This document shows positions 23,901-33,984 of a stretch of 64,000 nucleotides of DNA, piece after piece. Position 1 is the first letter of the stretch. The number at the start of each line of letters is the position of its first letter. The notes under the pieces were generated by a model that saw nothing but the letters and a program-made list of their open reading frames with translations, had not been told where the DNA came from and did not search any database. The stretch is from Spinacia oleracea. Lineage: Eukaryota; Streptophyta; Magnoliopsida; Caryophyllales; Amaranthaceae. Location of the stretch: NCBI RefSeq assembly GCF_020520425.1, contig NC_079490.1:4216001-4280000 (forward strand), given 5' to 3'. Both the position numbers and the translations under genes were made by a program.

Positions 23901-24663
23901 AGCGAGTTTGGGAAGAAAATTTAGGCCCGGTTCCAGGCCCAGCCTGAAATTTAATTTCTTTTGCTGGTTTTTGGCATCGTAAAACTACACTTTTAGTTAC
24001 AAATTTAACATAGTCCAAAAATGGCCCGCTATTTTGACCCGAATAGTGAGTTCCGGACGCTTAAAATTGGCCCGCAGCTCGGCCCGGTCCGACACAATGG
24101 GCAGATTTCTATGGCCGTGGCCCGGCCCGAAGCCGGCCAATGGGTTTCAGCAATCAAGAGGAAGCTATTTCATTGTTTTTTCTGAAAGAGTCGTTTAATT
24201 TGCTTACTGTATTTAGATGAAACATGTTCTTGTCCTGTCTTGCATGGTGGATTCTTTCTTTCTTCAGTTTCGTCTAATTACTCATTGACGAATTTTTGTT
24301 TGATCAATACAGGTTTTGGCAGACATAATAGAATCCTTAGCCGGGGCAATCTTCGTCGATTCTGGATTCGACAAACAAGTCGTATTCAACAGTATACGAC
24401 CTCTCTTGGAACCCCTCGTTACACCAGAAACACTGAAGCTAAACCCGGTACGAGAGCTGAATCATTTGTGTCAAACACATCATCTGACTATAAGTAAGAA
24501 CAGAACTTCCGAGAACGGTGTTGCTTCGATCACACTCGAGGTCGTCGAGGCAAACGGGGTTGTACACAAACATACGTGCACTGCTTCTGATAGAAAGATG
24601 GCCAAGAAAATCGCTTCTAAAGCTATTCTCAAGTCGTTGAAAGAAAGTTCCGGAAAATTGTGA
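11970..24663 (+). CDS. DCL2: Dicer-like 2 endoribonuclease, 22 coding exons
   Basis: Exons: 11970-12040, 12710-12890, 13052-13165, 13691-13825, 14323-14407, 14878-14942, 15033-15170, 15324-15452, 15538-15667, 15766-15862, 16633-16828, 17117-17277, 17836-18054, 18440-18666, 18885-19156, 19737-20200, 20296-20399, 21088-21284, 21375-21584, 22082-22489, 23177-23455, 24313-24663. All introns are GT-AG and phases join to 1,410 aa, close to the roughly 1,390 aa of Arabidopsis DCL2. Helicase: GSGKT 45-49, DECH 151-154, MTAS 185-188, QSRGRARM 483-490. A dimerisation domain follows at about 565-650 and a PAZ region at about 740-900. RNase IIIa has E1015, D1019, D1115, E1118; RNase IIIb has E1204, D1208, D1298, E1301. 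One double-stranded-RNA-binding domain ends the protein. Catalytic residues are intact. Family role: makes 22-nt siRNAs from long double-stranded RNA in antiviral and transitive silencing. Assignment to DCL2 rests on alignment from memory along the whole length. Confidence 0.96.
13205..13512. mobile_element. Tourist-like MITE in DCL2 intron 3
   Basis: 308 bp with inverted ends GTGCATGTTTGGT and ACCAAACATGCTC, flanked by TAA on both sides (13,202-13,204 and 13,513-13,515). A TWA target duplication indicates PIF/Harbinger. No coding capacity. Confidence 0.7.
14476..14816. mobile_element. Tourist-like MITE, family A copy 1, in DCL2 intron 5
   Basis: 341 bp, ends TGCTCCGTTTGGT and CCAAATGGAGCC, flanked by TTA. 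The inside (TTTTCAATCATGTTACGTTGTTTGGT, split by related purine-rich blocks) matches the elements at 39,979 and 41,583. The open frames at 14.5-15.2 kb run across this element and are not genes. Confidence 0.75.
17281..17532. mobile_element. Stowaway MITE touching the exon 12 splice donor of DCL2
   Basis: 252 bp, CTCCCTC at the left and GGAAGGGAG at the right, flanked by TA. The left TA (17,279-17,280) supplies the T and A of the donor GTA at 17,278-17,280, so the element sits two bases inside intron 12. After splicing the frame is unaffected. Confidence 0.7.
18687..18815. mobile_element. Small hAT-like MITE in DCL2 intron 14
   Basis: ACCTGGTTATTGG and its complement CCAATAACCAGGT bound about 129 bp of GGGTCGGG/GCGGGTCA-rich sequence. 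It is a short relative of the 394-bp element at 35,017. I see no matching target duplication. Confidence 0.6.
19183..19661. mobile_element. GC-rich hAT-like MITE in DCL2 intron 15
   Basis: GACCTGATCA and TGATCAGGTC form the ends of a 479-bp segment rich in GGGCCGGGCC and CCCCGATATTT. It contains an internal duplication (a CATGCCTTCAAAAKTTCTGCAC word occurs at about 19,209 and 19,385). Related copies lie in introns 20 and 21. The open frames on both strands here are repeat artefacts. Confidence 0.6.
20710..20783. repeat. Perfect 37-bp tandem duplication in DCL2 intron 17
   Basis: ACTAAATGTTCTATAAAATT and the following TAATGAAACCCTGCA occur twice in direct succession. Surrounding intron sequence is AT-rich and featureless. 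Confidence 0.7.
22662..22998. mobile_element. hAT MITE with 8-bp target duplication in DCL2 intron 20
   Basis: 337 bp, ends TAGACCTGATCAA and TTGATCAAGTCTA, flanked by the direct repeat GACCAGAC (22,654-22,661 and 22,999-23,006). The inside is GCCCGG/GGGTTTGGGC-rich, related to the element at 19,183. The 8-bp duplication places the family in hAT. Confidence 0.8.
23580..24140. repeat. Two further GC-rich MITE-like repeats in DCL2 intron 21
   Basis: About 23,580-23,800 and 23,870-24,140 carry the same CCCGGCCCG, GGGTTTGGGC and CTGATCAACATGAACCCGGCCC words as the intron 15 and 20 elements. Ends are less clear. They lengthen intron 21 to 857 bp. Confidence 0.5.
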
Positions 24664-24754
24664 AACTTCTTCTGCTCAGGTGAATCACGTTCCGAGAAGT
24701 ATGGAAACTCGTAGATTTCGTGCTTAATCATGCACGCGGTTGTAGAATTTTGTC

Positions 24755-24781
24755 CGGCTCCGGCTCCGGCTCCGGCTCCGG
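24755..24781. repeat. GGCTCC microsatellite after DCL2
   Basis: Four to five uninterrupted hexamer units, roughly 95 bp after the DCL2 stop, probably in the 3' UTR. Confidence 0.85.
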
Positions 24782-24904
24782 TAGGAAAGAGATAGGGTAA
24801 ATAGTTTTGTTAGGTGGTCTTTTTTGATGTAGAGTGATCCAACCTTCTGGGAAGTAGTTATGGAGTAGTGTGTTAGTACATGAGTGTATAGGCCTCTTTT
24901 TTCA

Positions 24905-25060
24905 TAATTATTTTACCGGGTATTCGGTACCCGTTTGACTAAAAGAACGGCGATAATAAACCAAGTCGGGTACCCGACCAATTATTTTGGAATAAATAGA
25001 AAATTACCCGGTTATATTGTGTCGCGTCAGTGGGTTTTCGGGTCAGGTATTTTTGAACAC
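24905..25060. repeat. GGTACCCG-type repeat, second copy
   Basis: Contains CGGTACCCG, CGGGTACCCGACC and CCCGGTTATAT in both orientations, like 4,230-4,790. Probably the same repeat family. It lies between DCL2 and the first F-box gene. Confidence 0.4.
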
Positions 25061-25308
25061 CCCTATGTATAGCGTTTTGTTATCGTATACGAAATATGTA
25101 CTCCGCAGTCCGTATGTAGTGAGGTTACATGAAAAATTGTTTGATACTCTACGTACTACGGAGTAATAATAAATTTGATTAAAAAACAAAGATGTATCTG
25201 TATTTGTTTCACAAGAGAAACAGGAAGAATAGAAAGAGACTGAGGGAGTACTAGGCAAGAGACTAATTACGAAAGCACTAATCAAATTGGCCAAGATTTA
25301 AAATAGTT

Positions 25309-26247
25309 ATGGCAAATCAAAATCAACTTGAAACATTAGCCGATCTCAATTATCTGCCGCCGGACTTATGTCAAGAGATGTTGGCGAGATTACCGGTAAA
25401 AACCCTGCTGAAATTCAGGTGTGTCTGTAAATATTGGCGTTCAATTATTGATTCGTCTATAGTTACTTATATGCATCTTAATCTCTCCAACAAAAACAAT
25501 CACCACAAAAATAATAATCTTGTATTATGTTTAGAAAATTACAAAATTAACCCAACTCTTTGTGTTCATTTCCATGGCATCAACACGTTTCACCGAATTG
25601 GTGAAAAGATTGAAATTCATAGTCGTGAAGGATGTTGCACAGTTATTGGGAGTTGTAAAGGGTTGTTGTTATGTGACGGGATGAGACTATGGAACTTCTC
25701 GATAAGAAAGTCATTTCTTCTTTCACGTTGCCCTATTCGGGACGATGTCAATCGTGTCAACTATGTTGTGGGATTTGCCCCTTCTACTAATGATTATAAG
25801 GTGGTTGCCTTTACGGATAATTCAATGGCCGTTTATTCACTTTGTGATCATTGCTGGAAGGTAAAAAACAACACGATGTTTATAAACCCTGAGTGGAATA
25901 TAGCAATAGAATTACAATTTTTTGATGTTATTTTCGTAGGAAATGCTGCATACTGGTTTGAATTTTTTCCTCCTTATTATGAAAATCCGGACAAATACCA
26001 AGAAAACCGTATTGTCTCGTTTGATTTCGACCGGGAAGAATTTCACCTCTTTGAACTACCAGATCATGTCGTTTGGAATGAAATTATAGTTATATTTTTA
26101 TGTAGTATAGAAGACTCATTGGCAATTTTTAGCGTATTTAACAAAAGGATTCGTGTATGTGTTTATGCCAAATTTCGTATGGACGACCTTTGGTTGGGAC
26201 ATAGACGACTAGATAAACTAACTATGCAAATGACAGGAAATAAATGA
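25309..26247 (+). pseudogene. F-box gene 1, probably 3'-truncated
   Basis: 312 codons from an ATG. An F-box lies at about residues 16-52 (LPPDLCQEMLARLP, FRCVCKYWRSII), which binds SKP1 in SCF ubiquitin ligases, followed by an F-box-associated interaction domain that selects the substrate. It is about 65 residues shorter than gene 2. Similarity to genes 2 and 3 ends around 26,160, and the last roughly 30 codons run into the transposon-like tract that begins near 26,200. I infer that an insertion removed the 3' end. It may still be expressed as a shorter protein. Confidence 0.75.
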
Positions 26248-26249
26248 CA

Positions 26250-29200
26250 GAAAATAAAGAGAGACGAGACAAGAGATGGTGACGCGGAAAACCCGAAAGG
26301 GATAAAAACCGCGGGTGGCAATGAGGCCACCAATCCACTATGTTGTCGGCATAAATAGCCTAGGTGAATACAAGTACAACGTTTATTGCGTGTATCTAAA
26401 TGTAAACAATGAAGCATAAGTATATGGTATTCGAGCGATGAGGACGGTAATGGTTTAAGGTAAATATCTGTGGGTAATAACTTTACGAAATGTCTTGGCT
26501 AAGCATAATAATGATTAACAATAATGGGTAAGACCTTTTGTGGGGGTTAGGAAAGAAACTTCTTTATGATTGGCAGGGACTACGGGAAGGAATATGGCAT
26601 TAGATGGCTTCTCCATTAAAGAGGGGTAAGGCAAGCGGTTGATATTGGTATGGCTTCACCGTGGGTATTGAGAGTAATTGCAGTAGGTATTTTAGTTTAC
26701 AATGGACAATTGTCTGGAGGAGATGGATGAGGGGTTCATCTTAGGTGTTTTTTGGGTGTGTCTCTCGCCTCCTCTGGTGTTATAGACTGATGATCTTTAT
26801 ATAGTCCTAGGTCAAGCATAGGAAGCAGAATAATGCCATTAGTGGCTCCTTGAATTGTTCAACTGACTCCTTGATCTCCTCTAACTGCTTGCTTGACCTT
26901 TGCTAGCCTCTTTGACCTTTCTCAACAAGCATATAGTGGAGATGATGGCTCCTTGAATATAGGAACCAACCTTGACTGCTTCCTTAATAGGATCCGAGGA
27001 CGGACTGACTTGCGATGACTTGTTCCCGCGTCGACCTCACGTCGTACAAAACGACCAATAACAATAGCCCCCATTTTCCTAATTGTAGCGAGTCGAAAGT
27101 TAGGAAAATAATCTTCAAAGTCTGTCACCGCGTGCATTTGATGTCGATACTAATCTATCATTGTCTTCGTCTTGTCCGTCGTCTTCCATACTTAATCTCG
27201 ATCAGTGGCGTCGCAACTTGGTGTCATCCATGATTTTTGACAGCACTTGATGTCATCATGCGTATATTGGCGTCTTCATGTCGGCGTTGGTGTCCTTAGC
27301 TTAATTAGGTGTAAACCTGACATCTTGTGAAAGAATCGTTCCTCTTAACGAGCGTGAGAGAACAGAATGTAGTTCTCAAAAAACCTGTGCGAAAACATAT
27401 ATGTTAAGACACAACGTTAGTTAGGTATCTAGCGTCATGGCCAACTTTTGTATCTTCGTCTGTCGTTTGATATTTGCGGGCGTCACGGCCAACTATTGTA
27501 CCTTAGTCCGTCGTTTGATGTTTACAGGCGTCATGGCCAACTGTTGTATCTTAGTCTGTCTTCTGATGTTTACAGGAGTCATGGCCAACTGTTGTATCTT
27601 AGTCTGTCGTCTGATGTTTACGGGCGTCATGGCCAACGATTGTATCTTAGTCCGTCATCTGATGTTTACGGGCGTCATGGCCAACGATTGTATCTTAGTC
27701 TGTCGTCTGATGTTTACAGGCGTCATGGCCAACTGTTGTATCTCAGTCGGTCATCTGATGTTTACAGGCGTGCCTCTATTGTCGCTGTTGTGTGACATCT
27801 ATGGTATGCATGCGATATAATCCTCTTCGTTTGTTCGTAGTCATGCGAAGAATTTAGAGAAGGAAGTTGCGTCGATTGGGCATAAGGTCGAATTATTTTA
27901 GTCGGATGTAATGTCGTGTGAGGGTAGGTAGCAGGAGACTAAGTTGAAGTTACAGGTGAATGAAGTGAATGATTCGAAGCAACCTTATGACGAATGTCAA
28001 GAAGATTTGAAGGGTTGTGAGGTTTCCTATAACATGAGGACAAGGGATAAGATGTTTTGATGGTGTAGTCTATGGCATAAGACTTTAGCCTATGGGATTT
28101 TTAGAACAGCAATTTAAGTAGGTTTTGAGCATTCTGGGCTTGCTTTGTTTTTCGTCAGTGTTGAGGGGGAAAGGCATGTGTTTTTCTATTTTGTATTTGG
28201 CGATTGGTTAGGCGTTTGGACAAGCGTCGGGTGTGCATACATGTCGGTAGCTTTTACGCTGTCTCTGTTGTTCGCTGTGGAATAGATGTCACCTGTGAGG
28301 TACTCAAAGAACGAAGTTATGTGCGCATAAATAGTACCTGGGTCGTCTGTAGTATTCGCGCTTAGAAGCGACATGTCATCGTTGGGATCCAATTAGTTTA
28401 AGGGTCGTGACCTTGGAGGCGTCGTCGCTTGCATTTTATGGCGTCGTTCGTTGATGTCGTCTTCTGATGACGTCGTTCGCTGCTGTTGCCGTTGGTGATA
28501 TCGTTAAGAAGTGATCCGTAGAAAATACAAAAGGTAGAGGTGGACGTTTTCTTGATGCGATGTTAGTGTTGGTTTTCAAACAAATAAGATGAAACATAAA
28601 TATAATATAATTGCGTTTGGAAAGAGATATTCAAAGCGACAGATGACAAAAACTGAAATTGAACTTTAATCGCAGTGTAGTGAAAAATGTAATAAATTAA
28701 TTAACGCACGAAGTAAGTGTTAGATATTACTTAATATGGGCTCGTGTAACGAAATTACGTCGTGTCGCTGACTGTCCCTTGATGACGATTCTACAATCAA
28801 CAGCATTCTCCTGATGTCGTGGCACCTCTCGTCGCCGATCTTGTTTTCGTTCCTGAGATCATTGTCATCGCTTGTATCATCGTCGTCACATCTGGCGTCG
28901 TCCCGTCACGTTGAATGAGATTGACGCATCGCTGGTCTTGACACTATTCATTCCAACGCCGGTCGACTTATTGGTTGATCCTCGCAATGTGGCACAAGAA
29001 GGAGCATATGGTTAATGTGAATTCTTTATACTGTCTTAAGTGGACTTTTTCTTTAACGTCTTTGGTAAAATCATTTGACAAACTTACATTACAATATGTC
29101 GTAAATTCAAATACATGTGAACTCTTTATAAATTACCTTTCTTGTTAATCGGTTGACGTCTTATCACTTGTCGTCTTTGGGAAACCCAATGACTTTTTCT

Positions 29201-29740
29201 TTATCCGCCTATTTCGACATGTGATAGTGGTTGAGCCCCCAGTGTTCGTACATTTGTCTTAGCGTCGTACCTGTTACCAAAATCTTACGACAAGATCATC
29301 ATGAAAATAAATTGTATCACATCGTTAGTTAAATTTCAAAGTTGTAACAAGTATATTAAACTGAACGGGAGTATGTACTATCTTGCCCCCCTGTGGCGGC
29401 TTTAGGAAGATATCATGACTGAAGTCGGCCACAGATATGATGACGTTAGTTTATATTTGACTTCGTACATGCGTGCCAGCATGATGCAACCTCTAAACGT
29501 CCTGTCAAGTCAAATTACCTCAAAACGATTTGATAAAATGGTTTAGTCATTAGAAAAATTGAGACATTCATGGTGCGATGCAAAAATTTATTAGTTAACT
29601 TGATGAACGTTGAATACGAGACATATTAATACAAGAGAACAACAATGAATGAATTGAAATGAGAAAGTGTGTGAAAAATAGTTTAGAAGTTACTCATGTG
29701 TCATCATGGTCATTGATGATGATTATTCGACATTCCGATT
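26250..29740. other. Unclassified transposon-like tract, GTCGTC-rich, no intact gene
   Basis: About 3.5 kb without a credible protein. Base composition changes from the flanking AT-rich DNA to many GTCG/CGTC words (for example about 27,000-27,330 and 28,390-28,950). It contains a 48-bp minisatellite (27,436-27,771). I cannot find LTRs, a primer site or transposase. It may be a decayed retrotransposon or large non-autonomous derivative. Confidence 0.4.
27436..27771. repeat. 48-bp minisatellite, seven units
   Basis: Units begin with TCATGGCCAAC and continue TGTATCTTAGTCYGTC and TGATGTTTACRGGCG. Seven units of 48 bp fill 336 bp. Because the period is divisible by three, two plus-strand frames stay open through it, giving 16-residue protein repeats (MANCCILVC...LMFTGV in one frame). 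These look like by-products, not genes. Confidence 0.85.
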
Positions 29741-29754
29741 TCCTTAACTTTACC

Positions 29755-29905
29755 ACCTAGAAAAATTGATAAATTGTTTTTTATTTTATTTTTAGGTGGT
29801 AAAAGACAATTTTTATTTTATTTTTAGGTGGTAAAAAACAATTTTTATTTTTTTAGGTGGTAAAAAACAATTTGCCAATTTTTTTAGGTGGTAACAAACC
29901 ATTTA
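29755..29905. repeat. Short tandem repeat of an AGGTGGTAAAAAACAATTTT word
   Basis: Four imperfect units. The same word, as an inverted pair, makes up the element at 39,230-39,360 in a PrfB intron, so it is probably a MITE remnant. Confidence 0.55.
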
Positions 29906-30009
29906 ACCTAATACATAGAGAGAAAAAATTAACACAATAAAATATTTGTCTAATATTAATAAGAAACAATTAATAAGAAACAAAGTATGTCAATGTCCTT
30001 AATGGTCAT

Positions 30010-30176
30010 TTTACATATCAAACAGCTAACAACTATCAGCTAATTTACCAAACACTTTTACACAAACAGCTAATGCAACCAGCTAGTCAAATCAGATAAT
30101 ACAAACAGCTAACCACTAACAGCTAGTCAAACCAGCTATCAGCTAACAACTAACAGCTCCTAACCAAACAGGGCCA
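30010..30176. repeat. hAT/MULE-type terminal repeat with CAGCTAAC words
   Basis: CAGCTAACA, CAGCTAGTC and ATCAGCTAA recur throughout and the segment ends in CCAAACAGGGCC, a common terminus of plant DNA transposons. The opposite end is not recognisable. Confidence 0.4.
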
Positions 30177-30464
30177 GTATTTGAGCGATGAGTCGTGCGC
30201 TTTAGTCTAACTTCAATAAGGTTATTATAAGAAATCAATCAAATAATAATATACCGCTAATTTTGAGGTCAATTTATGTAACCTCAATTCAGATCCAATT
30301 TGAATTTGTGAGTTATCTAACGGACATCTAATAATACCTCAAACCTAATGAACACTTAACTTACATATATTATATATAGGTTTGTTGGAACCAATAATGT
30401 CCTAGTCTTAATTTTGACGGAGCTTGATTTAATTTAATAAAATTATTCGCCGAACGTTTCTTTC

Positions 30465-30660
30465 AAAAAAAAAAAAAATTGTCTTAGCCTGATGGTTAAT
30501 TCTAAGGAGTAATCGCAAGTGTACGACAGGTCATAAGTTCGAATTCCCCCTTTCTCGTGTGTATTTTGTACTCCTCTGACCCTTAATACTCGACCTGTTT
30601 TGACCGGACACGCTTGCAAATGCACAACTTTGACCACCAATTTCTTTAACTCCATATTAT
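30465..30660 (+). repeat. Possible tRNA-derived SINE
   Basis: TTAGCCTGATGGTTAA (about 30,484) resembles a pol III A box and AAGTTCGAATTCC (about 30,534) a B box, about 50 bases apart as in tRNA-derived SINEs. An A-run lies just before it. I see no clear 3' tail or target duplication. Confidence 0.35.
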
Positions 30661-31456
30661 AAAAACTTATAAAATACTAACATTTAATTTCATATACCAG
30701 AAATAAAATAGAGTCAAAGTAAATTATGTGAATAGTTCAAAATGTTAAATTGGATCGAGTATTAAGGGACACAGGGAGTATTACCCTTATGGTCATGCGC
30801 ACAAATTATAATTTTTTAAAGTATTAGTTTTACTTTGAGCTTCTTTTCTTTTATCTCAATATACACTTATAAATTTGAGTCATTATTAGTGGTGTAAACA
30901 ACTCCAACAAAGTCGTATAATGTTAATGCACGCTATACATGGTTGAGATTTAATTAAAATTTTGCAATTATAACAAAACCATGTGGATTTAATTATAGAA
31001 TTTTTTATCAATTGCGATTTGTATTCTTAAACGCACACGTTGAAATAGTTAGGAAAAACATTTAAGCTTATCTTTATAAATCTTATTAGAGTTATGGTAT
31101 ATCGAGGGTTTTAGTATTTTAGGAAACTAGAATTGTATTGAGGATAACGTAGTTATCCTAGATTATATAATATCATACGTAGTAGAGTTATATTATAACT
31201 ACTATATGATATGATATAGGATAGAAGTCGATATGAATGTGGAAACCTACAAAGAGTAGGACATCTAGTTTGTATTATAAATAGAAGCGTATGCCCACAA
31301 CTAACGCACAACATAACCCAATATTATATTTTTCCATCAATATTATTTTATCAAATTGTGTTTTAGGAATCTAATGTTAGAATCTTTCCATTAATATTAT
31401 ATTCTACTTAGTTTAACAACCTGCACACGAGATCATATTCTTCCAAATTGATTGCT

Positions 31457-31460
<4 letters not shown>
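30660..31460. other. AT-rich upstream region of F-box gene 2
   Basis: No gene. About 31,060-31,180 is similar to 33,690-33,790 upstream of F-box gene 3 (TTTAAGCTT, ATGGTATATCG, GAAACTAGAATTG), so the F-box duplication included upstream sequence. A run of about 32 T lies at 31,461-31,492, near the leader of gene 2. Confidence 0.5.
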
Positions 31461-31500
<40 letters not shown>

Positions 31501-31525
31501 AAAGTTTAGTTCTTGACTTTTTGCA

Positions 31526-32656
31526 ATGAGAAATCGCAAGAAGGAGAAGAGAAAATCAGACATAGCACATCTTCCATTGCACTTATGCGAAGAGATATTG
31601 GCGAGGATGTCTATAAGTCACCTATTTAAATTCAGGTGTGTCTGTAAATCTTGGCGTTCAATTATCGATTCGTCTGTATTCACTTATATGCATATTAATC
31701 TCTATAAAAACAATCGTCATAAAAATGTTGTATTATGTGTTGAAATATACAATGCAAAACAAACTCTTTGTCTTCGTCACATCAACATGTTTTCCCAAAT
31801 TGAAAAGATTGAAATTCTTGTTCCTGGAAAACGATTTTGCATAATGGTTGGGAGTTGTAAAGGGTTGGTGTTGACAAAACAAGGCTTTATAAGAAACGAA
31901 GAGACAAGACTATGGAACTTCTCTATGAGAAAGTCCTTTAAACTTCCATGTTGCCCTATTTCAAACAATCCTAATTATGTTGTGGGATTTTCCCCTTCGA
32001 CTAATGACTATAAGGTGGTTGCCTTTACGAGGAATTTAATGGCGGTTTATTCACTTCGTGAGCACCGGTGGAAGGTAAAAAACATCACGACGATTATGAA
32101 CCTTAGGCGGCATATAGCAACACAACTACGGTTTAGTGATGTTATTTTCGTAGAAAAGGCTGCATACTGGTTTGAACCTCTTATGGATTGGAACAAATAT
32201 CAACAAACTCGTATTGTCTCGTTTGATTTCGATGTGGAAGAAATTAACCTTTTGGAACTGCCGGATGTTGGAAATTCAGCCGAAACTATAGTTAGGTTTA
32301 TTTTCAGCTTAGAGGGCTTATTAGCAGTTTTTAGCATGTCTACCAAAAGGAGTCGTATATGGATACTCGAAAAAGATCGTGGCAGCAGTAAGTCACCGTG
32401 GACTCTATGGTATTCTGCGGAAACGAATGTTGATTTTGGCAAGCTTATTCGTGAGAATAGATACTATGATTTACCTTCAAAGATTCTTTATCTCCAAAAC
32501 CATAAAACATTTCTTATGACGGTCAATAAATCATTGATATCTTATAATATCAAAAGTCACGAATTTCGATATGTGAGTAAATTTTTTATGGGGGATATTG
32601 ACAATTATATGGAGAGCTTGGTATCGTACACAGATTCAAAATGGAGTGACTACTAG
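31526..32656 (+). CDS. F-box protein with F-box-associated domain
   Basis: 376 aa, single exon. The start is the ATG in GCAATGAGAAATCGC, conserved in gene 3. The F-box is at about residues 15-52 (LPLHLCEEILARMS, FRCVCKSWRSIIDSS). The rest has F-box-associated repeats (VGFSPSTNDYKVVAF, WKVKN, IVSFDFDVEE). Expected role: substrate adaptor of an SCF E3 ubiquitin ligase; the substrate is unknown. It is the intact member of the local trio and ends 10 bp before a hAT MITE. Confidence 0.88.
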   Translation: MRNRKKEKRKSDIAHLPLHLCEEILARMSISHLFKFRCVCKSWRSIIDSSVFTYMHINLYKNNRHKNVVLCVEIYNAKQTLCLRHINMFSQIEKIEILVPGKRFCIMVGSCKGLVLTKQGFIRNEETRLWNFSMRKSFKLPCCPISNNPNYVVGFSPSTNDYKVVAFTRNLMAVYSLREHRWKVKNITTIMNLRRHIATQLRFSDVIFVEKAAYWFEPLMDWNKYQQTRIVSFDFDVEEINLLELPDVGNSAETIVRFIFSLEGLLAVFSMSTKRSRIWILEKDRGSSKSPWTLWYSAETNVDFGKLIRENRYYDLPSKILYLQNHKTFLMTVNKSLISYNIKSHEFRYVSKFFMGDIDNYMESLVSYTDSKWSDY

Positions 32657-32666
32657 TACTTACTAG

Positions 32667-32842
32667 CAGTGGCGGACCTTGAACGGTTTTACGAGGGGGG
32701 CCGGTAGAAAAAAATTAAGCAATATACTATGTAATTATACAATTATACACAAATTTTGGGGGGAGCTGTAACTAAAAATACACTACAAAATTTTCCGGCC
32801 GGGGGCCAGGCCCACCCCAGCCACAACAAAGATCCGCCCCTG
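32667..32842. mobile_element. hAT MITE with 8-bp target duplication
   Basis: 176 bp with ends CAGTGGCGGACC and GATCCGCCCCTG, flanked by the direct repeat CTTACTAG (32,659-32,666 and 32,843-32,850). It lies immediately after the stop of F-box gene 2, inside its 3' UTR. Confidence 0.85.
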
Positions 32843-33059
32843 CTTACTAGCACGTACATCCATGACAGCCCCCTGACCTCATGTGGGAAGAAGCAAATTC
32901 AGCAAGCAATGTTGCTAATGAATCGGACTTCATCAAATATGGCAAGAGGATTTCATCAGCTTAGCTAAAATCTAGATGCAATTTAGTGGAATAATATTAT
33001 ATACTTTATTTATTTAATTTGGAAATTATTTCGTACTTTGTAGTGCAATTTTTTCAGTT

Positions 33060-33215
33060 TGTTTGAATGGTTTAAATAATGGTACAAGCTTAAATTGCAT
33101 AAGTCAATACCATGGTCGAAGTTAAAAACTCATAAGTCTGTACATGGTACGAGCTTAAAATTCATAAGTTGTACCATGGACATGGTACAAGCTAAGAATG
33201 CATAAGTTTCTAAAA
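33060..33215. repeat. Imperfect tandem repeat with CATGGTACRAGCTTAA words
   Basis: About four units of 40-45 bp (TGGTACAAGCTTAAATTGCAT, ATAAGT). Both orientations of CCATGGTAC occur. A short A-run and a GGTGGCCGG-rich stretch follow to about 33,320. From 33,320 to 33,980 I see AT-rich sequence, one CTCCCTCCG Stowaway-like end at 33,466, and the duplicated F-box upstream region. Confidence 0.5.
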
Positions 33216-33984
33216 AAAATTCCGGACAAAAAAAAAAAAAAAAAAAACTCTTGTGAAGACTCAGACCTTTTGTCGCCTACCACGATGGTGGCCGGAGGTG
33301 GTGGCCGGCGGTGGTGGTTAGATTTGGGACGGGTAAATGAGTAAATATTGGATGAGGGGATAAATAAAAAAGTGTATATGGGTAAATAAATGGAGCGGTT
33401 TTGAATAATATTGGGCGGTAAATAGTAAGTACGATGTATGTATATCCAAATGTTTTAACATATTTACTCCCTCCGTTTTTTTTTCTTTACGTTTGGTCGA
33501 TGAGAAAATTTTTGTGGTCCTAGTCAATCCAGATCAATTTATATGGATTTTATTATGGTATTTTTATCAATTTTGATTTTTATTCTCAAACTCACGCGAT
33601 TAAGATTAGTGGCTAATAAACAAAAGACGGATATTATTAATGTTAGGGCAAATAGGAATCGGAAAGTACGCGTCGAATTAGTTCAGGAATAGAATTTAAG
33701 CTTGTTTTTAATTTAGAATCTTGTTAGAGTGATGGTATATCGTGGGTTCTAATATGTTTATGAAACTAGAATTGCATTAGTTTAAGAATCAATTAAGTTA
33801 GAGTTCTATATCTATTATAATTATGTTATGGTTTCCTGCCTACATCAATTATATAGCCAAGTTATGTTCAAGATGTTAATTTATATTATCCACCATTAAG
33901 ATCATATTCTTCCAATTGATTACTACGTTTTTTTTGTTTTTTTTATTTATTATTATTTTAAAGTTTAGTTCTTGAATTTTTGCA

